Made by a program: the position numbers and the translations under genes
Assembly (NCBI RefSeq): GCF_028769735.1
Contig: NC_088173.1
Coordinates: 12,421,038 to 12,485,037, forward strand
Source: Zonotrichia leucophrys gambelii
Taxonomy: Eukaryota > Chordata > Aves > Passeriformes > Passerellidae
DNA: 64,000 bases
Reading direction: 5' to 3'
Shown: one piece after another, positions 12,613-25,299 of the stretch
Layout: every line of letters starts with the position of its first letter
How positions within the stretch are numbered: the first letter of the stretch is position 1
Notes under the pieces: model-generated
The model's database searches: none
What the model saw: only the letters and a program-made list of their open reading frames with translations
Told to the model about the DNA's origin: nothing

Positions 12613-12824
12613 TATTTCTGCAGCATTTGGACTCCCACTTCTGACTTAAAAGGTGACAAAATCAGAAGGTTTCCTCCAAAAAAAAGTGCTTCCAACAGTT
12701 TAGAGAAGGTGGGAAACAAAGGGTCTGTTAATGCTGAGAGGAGGAGAGTGGAGACACTGGGGTATGGAACCTCTTTTTGCATGGATTTTGATACTTGTCC
12801 CACAGGGCTGCAGCTAAAATGGAA
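12613..12824 (+). other. Exon-like open segment (weak candidate)
   Basis: A pyrimidine-rich stretch ending in CATTGCAG at 12612 could act as a splice acceptor, and GTGAGT at 12825-12830 could act as a donor. Between them one plus-strand frame stays open for all 212 bases, and its stop falls at 12826-12828, inside the putative donor. The conceptual peptide is Lys/Arg- and Ser-rich and matches no protein I know. An alternative acceptor ends at 12622. Open stretches of about 70 codons with nearby AG and GT are common by chance, so this could be a cryptic exon, a lncRNA exon or nothing. Confidence 0.2.
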
Positions 12825-12830
12825 GTGAGT

Positions 12831-15800
12831 CTACATCAAAGCCAAATTGGAAATGAATTCAATAAAAACTAATGAAAGATGTGATTATAGTTCTGTTTCT
12901 GATGTGTATCTGTCCCATGCTTGATTCTGCTGAAAATTCATATCCCAGAAACAACTTCTATGAGAACATTTTGTAGGAATTACAGTTCTTTGTGTTTCAT
13001 AGTTTTGAAAAACTCCATCCAGATCTATTTGAGATTCTTCTCTGGCTGGGAAGATCCCTATAACCAACTTGATCCTTCTGAGTGATTTTGTGTTCTGAAG
13101 GGACCTATTGCCCCCTGTTCCAGATCTTAATTTTCCAGCTCAGGAAGGCAGATGAATCTATTACAAGCTATTAAGTTGGGGTTTTTTTTCCTGCTAAAAA
13201 CCTTTATGACTCCATTCCTTTTTTCCTAAACTGAAACCAATCCTTTCTTCATTGTATTCCTATGTGAATCAGCCACATTAATGATTCACTGCTGTCCATG
13301 GACAGGGATACACAGGAAACATGCAGTGAAAAAAAAAAAACCACCCACAGAAAAACTTGGCTCGTCTATATCCCATCATGCAAGAAGGAGTGATGCGTTT
13401 GAGCAATCGTGATTTGGAAGTTTTACACAAAATCACCAAGTTATTGTTCTCTGTAACTAAAACATTATTTCTGCTTCTATTTTTTGCCTGAATTGCTGGG
13501 TGAAAACATTTTGAATGCATTGCATGAGGCAATTTCAAGTGAAAACCTCTTCCTCCTCTTCTATAGAGTGTGGCTCCCAATGGCTCATTTTACGCTTCTT
13601 ATGTGACATAAGCACAAATCATAAAAAAGGAACAGAATACAAATTAAAAGGAAACTATTTTCCTGTAGTTTGTCTTCATTAGCATGTCACTTCACAATAA
13701 AAAGGTATTTCTCCTTTATTTGATTTATTTTCTTTTCACAGTTTCTTTTTAAATTTTGAAACAACCAGTACACATATTCTCACAATAAGCAATACTTCTG
13801 GAATTTTTCTCAGTCCAAATAATATAGTACAGATATGGAAAGTGTACGGGGAGCCAAGTTCCTCTGGCTTTGCTCTGTGCCGTTTCACAAGGCATACTGC
13901 TTTTACCAGAGGTGCTTTGTCAAAACATGTCTTAAAGGACTAAATTATCTTCTCATTGTTCAACAGGTATAACAGGATTCCAATTTCTTTTCAGAAGTAA
14001 AAGCTGTTCTCATATATAGTACTTCATGTCACGAACCAGAACTGCAAAGCCTTAGGAAAAAAAAAAAACTTCTTAATTAAAATTACCCTCTCAAAAACAT
14101 AATACTATCACAACATCTCCAATTAGATTTTTAGCAAATTGAAACTGATAAAATAAACAGATTGTATGACAGTGATTAGCAAAGCACTGAGCAGAATTTA
14201 GTCACTGAGTTGAACACATGTGAATCATTGAAGGTAAAATCTCAAAGACATTTAATCAGAAAAATATTATGTCAAGGGTAAGTATGAATAACATCTCTTC
14301 AGTATATTTTGAACAAGTGTGAAAACAAACAATAATATTCATATATGGAAACTGTTATTGAGAGCAGTTTAGTAGAACATTGTGGCTGGAGTTTTTGTCC
14401 TTAAATAATTATGCATAAATGTGATTTGTTAAAATAAATATTGTTCTTTTATTTATGAAAACCAAACAAACAGCTCGATTTTCTTTGGAGTGTACAACTA
14501 AGTTCTGCTAATAATAAAATTGCAGAATATTGCAGGGTATTGCATCATTAATCCCTGTATAACCATTTAAATATTGTGGTCATAATTGCTTTAATAATGT
14601 TTTCCTGTACTGTCTTAATGATTTGTAATAGTTCCATTTTCCTGGAAACTCTAATCTACCATGCAAGTAAAGGGGACAGAAATTTATGCAACCAATGCAA
14701 AACTGAATCTTGGGAACAAAAACCCAAAATGCATTCACTATATACTAAATGTAGTTTATGCAATCATACTAATTTCTGACTTGTGTTTAGCAGCAGGATT
14801 ACTGAGCAAACCTCAAGTGCTCCGTTTCCAGTCCTACCCTGTGGGCACTTACAAGCATTCTTTCCAGAAATGAAAATGGACGAATGAGCTGACCTCCCAT
14901 TTTGTGCAGTCTAGGAGCTTCGGTGTCCTAGAAAGTATTCGGACTTCCAACAGGATATTTCTGTCAAATAATAACAAGAAAGTAAGAGAAAGTCCACTGG
15001 TCAGTTGTTGTTCTTCTATTCATTCACCAAGTGTGAAGAACAATACCCCCAAAAGGACTTTTTTTTTTCTCCTGGACACAACTGAAAACCTGCTGGCATT
15101 GAGCAACCTAAGAGTTGAGTGTGGAAAAAGATTAATGCAAACATCCTCAAAAGTCTCACTCTCTGCATTAAAATATTATGTAGTTTATGCACTTTCCAGT
15201 TCTTCTCAGGCAATATGCCATCTGCAGAAAAGTTTGCCACCTTTTCTACTTTGTTTATAATTTCTTCTGAACTGTAAAATCATGATTTATAGAAAAAGGA
15301 GGAAAGGATTCCTTTCTTATTTCATATTACCCCTATGGTTCATGCACCACTGTCTTGAAAACATCTATGGTGTAGGCAGCTGTAAAATACACCAGAGGGT
15401 TTTTCTTCCTGTGAAAATGAACAAAGTTTGACCTCAGAGTTAAATTTTCCCTATTTCCATTAATGTAATATAGATAGTAGATACGGATGCAATTAAACTA
15501 AGGCCTGTGATCTAACATCAGCCATTTCAACTTTTGTAAATGGTTTTTACTCTGCTGCTTTTGGTTTGTGTGTCTCAAAGTCTGTTTTAAGCAGAAGAGT
15601 TCATTTATTTTCTGGGATAAAAAATAAGGCAATAAGAAAATAAATCATTATCCATGTCCTAGAAGCATTTTATTGTTCCTCTTATTCTCTTTAAATTGTG
15701 TTTAAAATGTTCAGAACACATTATATATCTACATATATATGTATATAATTTCTTACAAATAGAATAGAGCTAAGAAAAGATTAATTAGTGGCCAATAATA

Positions 15801-17799
15801 ATGATAGTACTGGAAAAAAGACTGAACAAGTGGTAAGCTGAATTAAAGTCCTACTTGACCAAAAGCAGCCTGCATTTTTTATGTCTGAAAACAGTAATTG
15901 CAGTGTTTGACGTGTTTTGAGCACAAATGTCACCGGCAGTAATATCTATCTTAAATTTCTTCTGGGCACAGCTGGCTTCAGTGGTACTTTCTCTAATTTA
16001 TAAGACTTAAGTATAAAGTGACAGGTGTAAGTGGCATGCAGGAATGCTTGCTCCTCTTTGCATTGTCACACAGGTTGCTTGGAAAATCATAAACCTCTGG
16101 AACAGCAACACCAGTTTAAAGGGAACGTTGTGATAAACTTTGTCATGGCATAGTGGAACAATCACTGCAGGATGTTTACAGCCCAAAACTCTTCCTCAGT
16201 TTTACACTGGAAACCAGTTAAAATGCTGTTAATATAAGCAAAATTCATAAATAGTCTGCTAAAGAGTGGAATACCATGTATTTGTTTAACCAGTTCAAAT
16301 TCCCAAATTCCCAGGAGCACCAGACAAAGCAATATTTATACATGTGCAGATGGAAGGACTGATTCTCCACTGCCTTCCACTGCACATTTGTAAAAATTTG
16401 AGTGCAGCTTCTATTTTGACAAGTCCTTCACTTTAACCAGGCTTTGGTCCTCTTAATATTTTCAGCCTGGTACAAAACTGGCCATCTGCCAATGTTGCTT
16501 GAACCACCCCCACCTCTGACACTCACAGATTAACAGATTTGGTAGGAATGGTAGTGAGGTTGTTAGGCTCATTTGTCCAAATTGTTTTGAACAGATGTCT
16601 TGATTAGTTGCTTATAACATTAAATTAGCATTTTTTATGCTAATGGATTTTTTAAAGTAATTGATCCAGAGTGAATTCAGGAATACAGAAGTGAGAAGGA
16701 ATGGAATGAAATTGTCCCACTTACAGATTAATTTCTAAATTCCCTTCAGAGAGTCATATCTCTAGTGGAGATTTAAAGCAAAAAAGCTAAGTTACAGTTT
16801 CACAGAGTCCAAAAATTTCCTTTCATTACAAGAATAGAGGAAAAATAAATAAGATGGTTGCAGAACTATTCAAGGATGCTCAGCTTTTTCTAATTAAAAA
16901 CCAAATTTGTATTTGGAATTAATTTTGAATAGCAATATCACATCATGCTTAGGGCATTGGCATTTCCAGTGTCAAAACTCATTTGGCATTTCTGAGTCAC
17001 AACTGTTGGCCACTTTTTTGCATTTTGTCTCTTTTGATTACCTGTCACACCAATATAAAGAACACATTTGAGAGTGTGAGTCAGTATACTGGCACCAGAC
17101 ATTATGGTCTTACTGATATCAGGAGGCCATATCCTCAACTGCATTTCAAAGTTCAATTTTACTCATGGGGACAAAGGACAACCTTCTTTACAAGTCACGT
17201 TTTATGAACCATTCCAGTAGAGCTGACTCTTGAATACTGTGTGGAAGAGTTAGTCATTATATAGCCTGCAAAAAAAAGACCCCTGGCTCCTGAAGTTTAG
17301 CAAAATGCTGTGACCCTCCTGGGAAAAATCTCTTTTCTCACAGCTGTTTTCCAGCCCAGTCACAATATTTGTAATTTCCCAATGTCTTTTCAGGCTTTCA
17401 GAAAATAGTATACTGAGCTTGGGAATAGATAAATATTATTTTGTAATTCAGAACCCATGATAGAAGTACTTCCATTTAGCAAAGAAGAACATGTTCTCCA
17501 AGTATTAGATAAAGAGTTAAGATTCACTTGTTTCATATTTATTTTTGTCAAACCCTGAGTGGTGTATCTAGTGAATATGGACATGCATATGACTTTGTTG
17601 AAGAACAGAGATTTTAGCTTTGGTTTTAATAAGAAAAATACACTTGGATATACAGAAAAAATTCTGCATAATAATGGGAAGAACAGGTAGTTAAGCTAGG
17701 ATACCCACTGAACTCAAAATTGCTGTCAGCTAAGAATATATGTAGATCAAGATATTTTGTTTCATGGGATGCTTAAAAGCAAGTTTCTTGGTGGAAACA
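12831..17799. other. Noncoding AT-rich DNA, no gene seen
   Basis: Frames are short and unrecognisable on both strands. The longest, a plus-strand frame at 14904-15260, reads through T tracts and shows no motif. A-tracts at about 13329-13340 and 14056-14067 have no associated element. A small inverted octamer pair at 16624-16644 is listed separately. Confidence 0.7.
16624..16644. promoter_or_regulatory. Inverted pair of octamer-like (POU) motifs
   Basis: ATTAGCAT at 16624-16631 and its exact reverse complement ATGCTAAT at 16637-16644 are separated by five T. ATGCTAAT is one base from the POU-domain octamer ATGCAAAT, so the arrangement could be a paired POU site. An 8-bp hairpin with a T5 loop is also a plausible chance event in AT-rich DNA. 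No neighbouring promoter is visible. Confidence 0.25.
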
Positions 17800-17995
17800 G
17801 GCTCGGTGTGTGGCCCCTATGACCATGCCTCAGACCTTGCATCCATCCAGGATTAGCCCTTCCTCAGGCACAGCCCCCAGCCTCGCTGCCCTGCTCCTTG
17901 TAAGCCGCCTAAAGAGCCTGTGGGAGCTATGGATGGTCTGTGTCACACCGCTGTGCTCCTTCCTGTCTAGCATTCATCCCCAATGAGGGCAGAGA
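17800..17995. other. GC-rich islet in AT-rich DNA, unclassified
   Basis: About 195 bases are markedly richer in G+C than both flanks and begin and end abruptly. The right flank is followed by one of the most A+T-rich stretches of the window. No frame is informative. Sharp compositional borders suggest an inserted retroelement piece, but no CR1 or LTR landmark is recognisable. Both this islet and the one at 25.3-26.1 kb contain GCCTCAGACC and the word CCTCGCTGCC in the same order, which may be coincidence. Confidence 0.3.
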
Positions 17996-18159
17996 GTTTT
18001 CTCTTTATGTAATCTTTTTTTTCCCCAAGACTTTATATTTTTCTTGATTCTCTGAAGGAGATTACCCCTTTTTAGTCCTCATACTGCATTTTCAGTTATT
18101 GGTCTTAATGTTTACTGGTTTTAAGTACAAGCAGCAATTTATTGTTCGCAGATTTTTAA

Positions 18160-18312
18160 AATAAAAATATATAAGTACATATTAAAATATATCATTATTA
18201 TTGTATATATAATATTATGATATATACTTTATGTATATATCATATTATTACATGATATATACATAAAGTATATATCATACAAACACGTATTTAAACATGT
18301 ATATATATTTGT
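18160..18312. repeat. AT-rich low-complexity block
   Basis: About 150 bases of almost pure A/T made from irregular TATA, ATAT and ATTATT units. It contains the perfect inverted repeat listed next. Confidence 0.8.
18216..18279. repeat. Perfect 28-bp inverted repeat, 8-base loop
   Basis: The arm at 18216-18243 is the exact reverse complement of the arm at 18252-18279. The loop ATTATTAC spans 18244-18251. The arms are almost entirely A/T, with a CTTTATG core. Perfect AT-rich inverted repeats of this length can extrude as cruciforms and are known sites of breakage and length change. Perfection over 28 bp suggests recent origin or gene-conversion upkeep. Confidence 0.93.
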
Positions 18313-20899
18313 AATTTTAAACAACAAATATGTATGTCTGTAAATATTTTGAGTGTAAGGCTACATGAGCCCCGAGACAAATCTCTATGTGTCTTTATAT
18401 CATTTGATTAAAAGTCAAACCCCAAAATCAAAAATTCTTTCTGCACTCTATCCCCTCTAACATAAACCTTCATACAGAATTTTCTAATCTCATTTATTCT
18501 ATTTACAAACCTGAATGTAAGCATGTCAGATAGCCTTAAGACTCACACAAATTTTTCCAGATCACATCTAAGTTCTGAATTAAAAGTGTCAGAACTCAGT
18601 GGAGAAACCACTCTTGATCTTTGGATACGGGACAGTGGGATTCAGTACAAGAAGGAGAAATGTTTTAAAATGTAACAAATCAATGTACTTTAAATGCCAT
18701 TTTCCTCTGGAAATATCTGACTTTTTAAACTGTCCTGCTGTATCTTGTTTTGGATTTGCCTAGGTGGAGTTTGAGGGCTGTGGGTGGAGGTAAATCAAAT
18801 CTGCACCAGCCAACAAGCCATAGTTAAATCACTGTAACATAAACCATAGCTATACTGACACACCTGCACATCCTGCATGTAGCATATGCTCCATGACAAG
18901 CCTTCTTCCTTCAAGTATTTCTTGGGAAACCCAAACAGCCCTTTTGCTTTCAAACTTGAATATTCATATGACTTCAAATCTGGTTATTGGCTCAAATAAT
19001 GACAGTTTGTTGACAGAAATCCTCTCTAGTAATGTTTCATTAAAAAAAGGAAGCTGTACCACTATCACATCCAAACATAGCTGGCCTCAAATCTTACTGT
19101 TAGAAAGATAAGTATGGAGCAAAATATTTTCACCTCTTCACTGATTTTTCAGTATGCTGTTAAAACCTAGATTCAAAGAGCATAGGTGAGCTTGATAGCA
19201 AAAAGGCAATTTTTATTGTTCTCATTGGAGGGGCCATGTAAAATGGGGATTGTGATTTTGAGAGCTGCACAGTTTAATATTAACAAAAGTTTGTTACTTC
19301 CTCTTCTGTGAAAGTGACAAAATTACTTGAACACCATTCCCATTATAAAGAACAGGCAAAGACATCTCATATGAATAGTAATTCTGGTTCTTCTCTTTTC
19401 TGCTTGACACACAATTTTTAGGAAAGCTGTTTAAGTCAGTGGAAGCCTATTAACATAAGTGCATTGTGGAGAAAGATTCACAGTTTCTTTCAAGTTGCAT
19501 TTCAATTCTTCACTTTCATTCTTTTGAGATCCAGTAGTAAAATTGTATGAACAGCACCTCTGTTTTGACTAAATTATCATGTCAAGTCAAGAATGGGAGG
19601 GGCGGAGAGGGGGGTTTTATAGTTTATATTTACCTATTCATTTATATTTTCATATCAATGAAAAAAAACCCAACAAACCACTTTGTTTTCTCGTCTTCCA
19701 AATGCTGTTTTCTCCATTATACAAGAGCAAACTCAGTTATACTAGAATATTCCCACTACTGATCTTCTGTCAAGATTCATGGGTTTTACCTTGCATTTGC
19801 TAATTCAAGAATTTTTCATCATCAAGTACCATTACTAGGTATTATATGGATAAACACGCATGAATCTATGACTAAATGCCATGAGAAGAAGCAAAAAGCA
19901 GGAAAGATGGCCTTATTAATAAATGAATAGCATTCAATTGAAAGACTATGCTTATGGAGAGCACATTGTAAAAAAGCAGAAATGGCAAAAAAAAAAAAAA
20001 GGCTATCAGGTCTTCTGCTGTTTTGAGTGCTTTTTGCAACATTGTGCAATCATGTTATTAAGTACTTTCTAGGTAAATCCTTGGCAAGCAAGTGTGGCAA
20101 TGCTTGGCTTTTAGACATCCTCTACTTAATGAAGAGATACATGTGCATCTCTGAACAGTGTTGTGTGCTCCACTGAAGAATGACACCCATAGGTATGTTG
20201 ATCTGGGGAGCCATTCCTAAGTGTTTATTTAAAGTCCTGAAATAAAATGTTGGGTAAAAATCTTTACTTTCTTGCAAATATAGCTACATCTGGAGAGACA
20301 CACCTCTCTTGCATACACTACCACTGATGAAGTTGGAGCCTGTGCACCAAAAAATGCTCTACAGTCTTCATTATTTTTAATGGATTTGAAGTCAGTCTCT
20401 GCCACATGCTGATACCACAAATAGATATGACTGGATTTTCTTCTTAGAAAAAATATTTTTAAGAGAAAAACAACATATATTTTGAGGCTATGGAAGAAAT
20501 CAGAAACTTCTGTATAGCAAACCAAAATGTCATTGACATTTCATCTAGAAGTTATTTCAATAAAGAAAGGTTGGGCACATCTATAGTGTTGCTAAGGAGA
20601 AATCAATCGTGGTATAACAACATGCCATCACATTGCCTGAATGCCTTCTGTCCTGAACTCATGCCCATCATCCAAGGGAGTTCATAGTGCAGAAGTCCAC
20701 TCCCTCTCAGGTAAATCCTATTCTTTGTGTTATAGAAAAATACTTCTTCCAAAGCATCACTGTTGCCTGCAGAAATGAGCTTTTGATCTGTTTACAAAAT
20801 CTGAGCAGGATGAAGAAGTGAATCCGTAAGACATTTGCATATAAAAATCCAAGAACCTGATTATTGAGAGCTGGATCATTTAAATGGGAACAATTCCAA
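18313..20899. other. Noncoding DNA, no gene seen
   Basis: There are no recognisable genes or transposons. A G-rich cluster at 19595-19614 has runs of 3, 4, 2 and 6 G and falls short of a canonical four-run quadruplex. An A14 tract near 19987-20000 has no retroelement body next to it. Confidence 0.7.
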
Positions 20900-21027
20900 A
20901 TCTTAATAGAATGGGGGGAGATGGGGAAGAGGGAGGGGTGTAGAAGAAGAAGGAAGAAAGAAACAAAACTTTATTTACTTTCTTTTTCACCCTCTTTTCA
21001 TTTTCTTTTTTTTCTATTTTTTTTTAA
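20900..21027. repeat. Polypurine tract switching to polypyrimidine tract
   Basis: The plus strand is nearly all purine from about 20910 to 20965 and mostly pyrimidine from about 20967 to 21027. Such tracts can adopt triplex or hairpin-like structures. A G-quadruplex motif lies inside the purine half at 20913-20938. Confidence 0.75.
20913..20938 (+). other. Canonical G-quadruplex motif
   Basis: Four G-runs of 6, 4, 3 and 4 bases are separated by loops AGAT, AAGA and A, meeting the usual G3+ with loops of 1-7 rule on the plus strand. It is the only strictly canonical case I found in this window. Confidence 0.85.
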
Positions 21028-24000
21028 TGCATATGTTCTTGGGTATGAAAGAGAAGAGTGTGTAAAACCAGATGTGGGACTACAAAGCCTCCCACAGACT
21101 CCTTGAGAAGGAAGATGTACATGAAGAGCAGTCTGTGTGGCCATTAATGCACAAACTGATTCAGGGAAAGGGCATGATAAATGTTACAGCAAGCACATAA
21201 TTCTTTACAAAAGCTGAGATGTATATGACTATCCCAGGGAAGCAGGGAATCAGTGTTTCTTGCATGATTAAATACAGCTAGTGTTCACAAACATGAGGAA
21301 ATCACTGCCTGTCTTATCTAGGGCACACAAAGTTTGTCAAGAGAAGTAGCACATTTCTGAGACAAATCTGATACAGCTGTAGCAGAATGAGACAAGCTGG
21401 TAGGCTAACTAGCAGCTAAAACTACACTATTATGACATTATTGATATATACATAAGACCTTCCTTTCATCTGAGAGTCTCATTCAATCTTTTAGCACAGA
21501 ATGATGTGCAGTTTTTAATATTGTTTAAGGCAAATTCCTATGGTAGCTCATTCTCACTGTTGCAATTGCAGTAGCCTCTCTAAATGTCAAGGGCAGTTTC
21601 CTACCACAGTTCTGAATAACCTTAAGGAAAATGTCTTCATATTTTTCCTAAAAGATTTTCAAGGGTTGTAGAATTTTCCTCATGAATTTACAGTCTGAAT
21701 TTTTTTTTTTTCATTTGTTTGGTGGTTTTGCTCTGCAGCACCATTCTCACTTTCACATTTGCAGTTCAAAAAATAAAGCTCCAAATATCCAAGGCTTTTA
21801 CCACATCTAAATGGTCTAGTGGTCCTTCCGTTAGTTACTGCGTCTTATACAGTGCTTCTACTGAATTTCATGTTCTATTCCTCCTTTTTTTTTCATTTTT
21901 TTAATATCTTCTAACTCTGAAGATTGATGGATTTTATTAGTGAAAGGCACTAAAAACATACACATTAACTTTATAGTAAGTAAAAAGTGTGATTTGTGTC
22001 TGTCTTTTGACTGTTCATTCATTAACCATTATATCTATCACTGCTTATAATGCAGTGACTTTTTTATAAAGTTGTGGTTTTCATGTCATCTGCTGCTGCT
22101 GTGATCTCCTCACTCCCTATCATCCTCATAAGCTTCTGTTCATACCAGCCCATTTCAGTATGACATGAAATGTTTTGGTTATTTTCTGAATTTCCCTGAC
22201 CAATACATCAGATTTACCTCTTCTTTACAGCATATATTGCCAAAAGCAGTTTCCCACTCACCATATCATCCCATAACTCAGAGTTCCCCATGTCATATTA
22301 CAGGAGCATATGTTCTGAAATGCATTTCATGTTGAATTCATGTTAAATTCATTACTTCTTTCAAATATCCATACATTCAGCCCAAGAGGAATGCTGAATT
22401 GTGCGGTTTCTACTGCTTGTGGTAGAGGCAAGAGCAAAATGTCACTTGTGATTTCAACATCATTAAGTTCTTTATTCATAATGCAGAAGCAATTCTGAAT
22501 TCCTCTCTAAGAGGTGTCAGGTGTTAACTCTTCTGTTGCCTATCACCATGCACAGAGCAGAGACAGAGCAAATCCCTATTCTGTCATCTCTTTCAACTGA
22601 AAAGCTCTAAGAAGTCTGTAGAGGCTTTGTATCAAGAATGACAGCAGTGTCTGTCCCTTAGGGAATACTTGTCTTTGCTTTCCTCCACATTTCAATGCTA
22701 TATAATAAAAGTACAACCGAAATTAAGAGTGATAGCATTTTTGACTCAGACTGTCTTTATTTTCCAGACTAATTATACTACCTCACTCTCCTACTCAGAC
22801 TGCCTTAAAGCTTCTCCAGCTGGCCATGTTCCTCATACACAGCATCAGACAATACTACTGTCTCCCAAACTGTTGGTGCTATTATTCACAGGGCAGCTTC
22901 CAAACCAAATGTAAAACCATGGCAGACTTCTCATTAATTATAGTAACAGTTTGAGTGGAATGCTGCTGTATATCACAACAGCACATGTGAACTAAAACAC
23001 TGACAAAACACAGTTCTGTTTAGAGATTGGTAGGAGCAGATGGGTGCTCATGTGCAGCTATATCTTAACAAAAGGCTGAACCCTTTTCTGCTTTACATAG
23101 CAGAATTGCACACTACTTAAGCTGGAGCTGAACTTATTCACAATTCCAACCAGGTATCTGAACTGTTTGTGTCAAAGACCCTGAGGTAATTTTCACTCAC
23201 TTATTCCCACATAGCTCTGCCAAAGCTAATAGAGTTTCATAGGTTTGATCAGAATTTGATTTCAGTTTTCTAAGCACATTTGTTTGTTTCATGACAGACA
23301 TTTCTTTATTGGTTATGTTAGTTAGAACAGATGCTGATTCCTTTCATAAAGCAACTTATATTTTGAGGGATCCCACTGGTACCAGCACCTTGCTTTGACT
23401 AAAAAACAGCCAACTAGTGTGTGACAATGACTCACTATAGGTAAATGATCTAGTGCATTTAAATTACCTGTTCTTTCCACTTAGCCATCAAACACCTTGC
23501 CAGGTACAAACAGTGCCACTTGGCACCAGCTAAGTGCTATTGAATCCTGAGAGAAGGTGAGACACAGTTTACCTCTATGTTCAGATAAATCCTGTTTATA
23601 TTGCTAGGTGCTCTTCAGTTATGTGCTGGCAAAGTAAGCTTCAACACCTGCCAGGAATTTATGGCAAATCTGGCAGAAATGGACAAACAGAAGATATTCT
23701 TAATCAATATACCCCTTTATTCAATTTCTTCCCTTGCTTCATAGACTCAGTAAGCCAACATCATCCACCTCTGCAGGTGACTGCAGAACTTCTGGCTCTG
23801 AAGGAGACACAGATGTCTTGAGCCACTAACTACCCCTTGGGTATTTTTTAAATGCTGAGGGCTCCATGCCTATGCACCTGGTTTGGGATAACACATTTTC
23901 ATTCAGCTGTTGATAATTTTGAGTCCATTTGAGAAAACAGCTCATTTGAATTCTCCACAGCTTGTTTGATTCTACATCTAATTCATTACCTGATCACTTC

Positions 24001-25299
24001 TAATTAGAACATTGCAATGGAAGAGTTGTTTTGTTCTATGCAGTTAGCAATTATTTCTTCCCAGTCAGGACACAGGATCTCTCCTCACAGGGTGATCTGC
24101 AAGAGAATACTGAAAAATTTAGGTTTATTTGCAGATCAGAAGGAAAATGTTAATGTAAAAATCTTTCTGTCAGAGGCATTTTTCACAGTAGTCAGAAGAT
24201 TTTACTTTTACATGTTCTTCTGGTGTTAGAAATTTCTATCTACACCCAGCACTTATTTTGCAAAATACATTTTTTGCTGTAATGATAACATACTACTTAT
24301 CTTTTTTTTTTTTATGTCTGCTCTTTTTCTGTAATCATAGCCAAATTTGCCTACACATTCAGGATCTTTAGACCACCAAGATTTCTCAGTGAGAAAATGT
24401 TATTTTTGGCTTACAACAAAAACGTAGGAAGACAGATACTGTCATTAAACATAAGAACTGTTTGTGGCAAATATTCAGTATTTGGGCATTATGGTCATTT
24501 TACAAGGGCTCTTGCTGTTGCCATGGATGAAGATCAGTAGCACAGAGGAGGAATGAGGGCTTGTTGAGAAATTACATTGTTTGAAAGCATATATAGAAAT
24601 GTGCACACAAGCAGGAGGCAAAATGAAACACTATATGTGGTTAAAAATACAATAAGAATAGTAGGTGTTTGAGTTCCACTAAGTGATAATAATTACATTT
24701 AAAGCACTCTGCAGACTACTGGCTTTGAAGAGTGTAGAAAGAAAAGTAATGACTGATAAGTGTTTGCCAGTGTTCAATTTTTAATGGTCAGAAGCAATAA
24801 CAGCTCAGTTTGATACTAATTAAGGACTTGTTAACTCTCTTTCAGCTCTGCATCCAGTTGTACACTAAAATTATATATTTGACATAATTTTTTCTACTTG
24901 CATTATTGAGCATAATGAGTGAATGTTCACAATACCACAGTAATTTATGTATCATTATACAATTAGAAGTACTTGCTTCCATAATTGCAGTTCAGTTGTG
25001 TGGGTTTGAGTTGCATGTTGCACTTGTAACTGATTTGTGTCTGTAATACAGCCAAGATGTGAGACAGTGTCCCAGTTCTTTGCTCATCTCCTATTCGCTC
25101 TGAAACAAAATTAGATTTATAAGAAACAGTAGAATTAGGCTGCTTAATTAATCAAACTTGCTTAAAGTATCTGAAGCATTATTCATCTGGTAGATGTATT
25201 ATGTGAATCAAGATAAATCTAACACCATAACTTTCAATTTGTATCACATGCCTTTCTGTTAGCCTGGCTCAGGTTTTAATTGAGATATGTATTAAAGAT
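21028..25299. other. Noncoding AT-rich DNA, no gene seen
   Basis: No convincing frame, RNA gene or mobile element. T-rich runs occur near 21700, 21885-21900 and 24301-24313. A short near-duplication (CATGTTGAATT and CATGTTAAATT) lies near 22328-22350. Confidence 0.7.

Noticed and set aside
19595..19614. G-rich cluster considered as a G-quadruplex
   Set aside because: It has only three runs of three or more G plus a GG, so it misses the canonical four-run rule.
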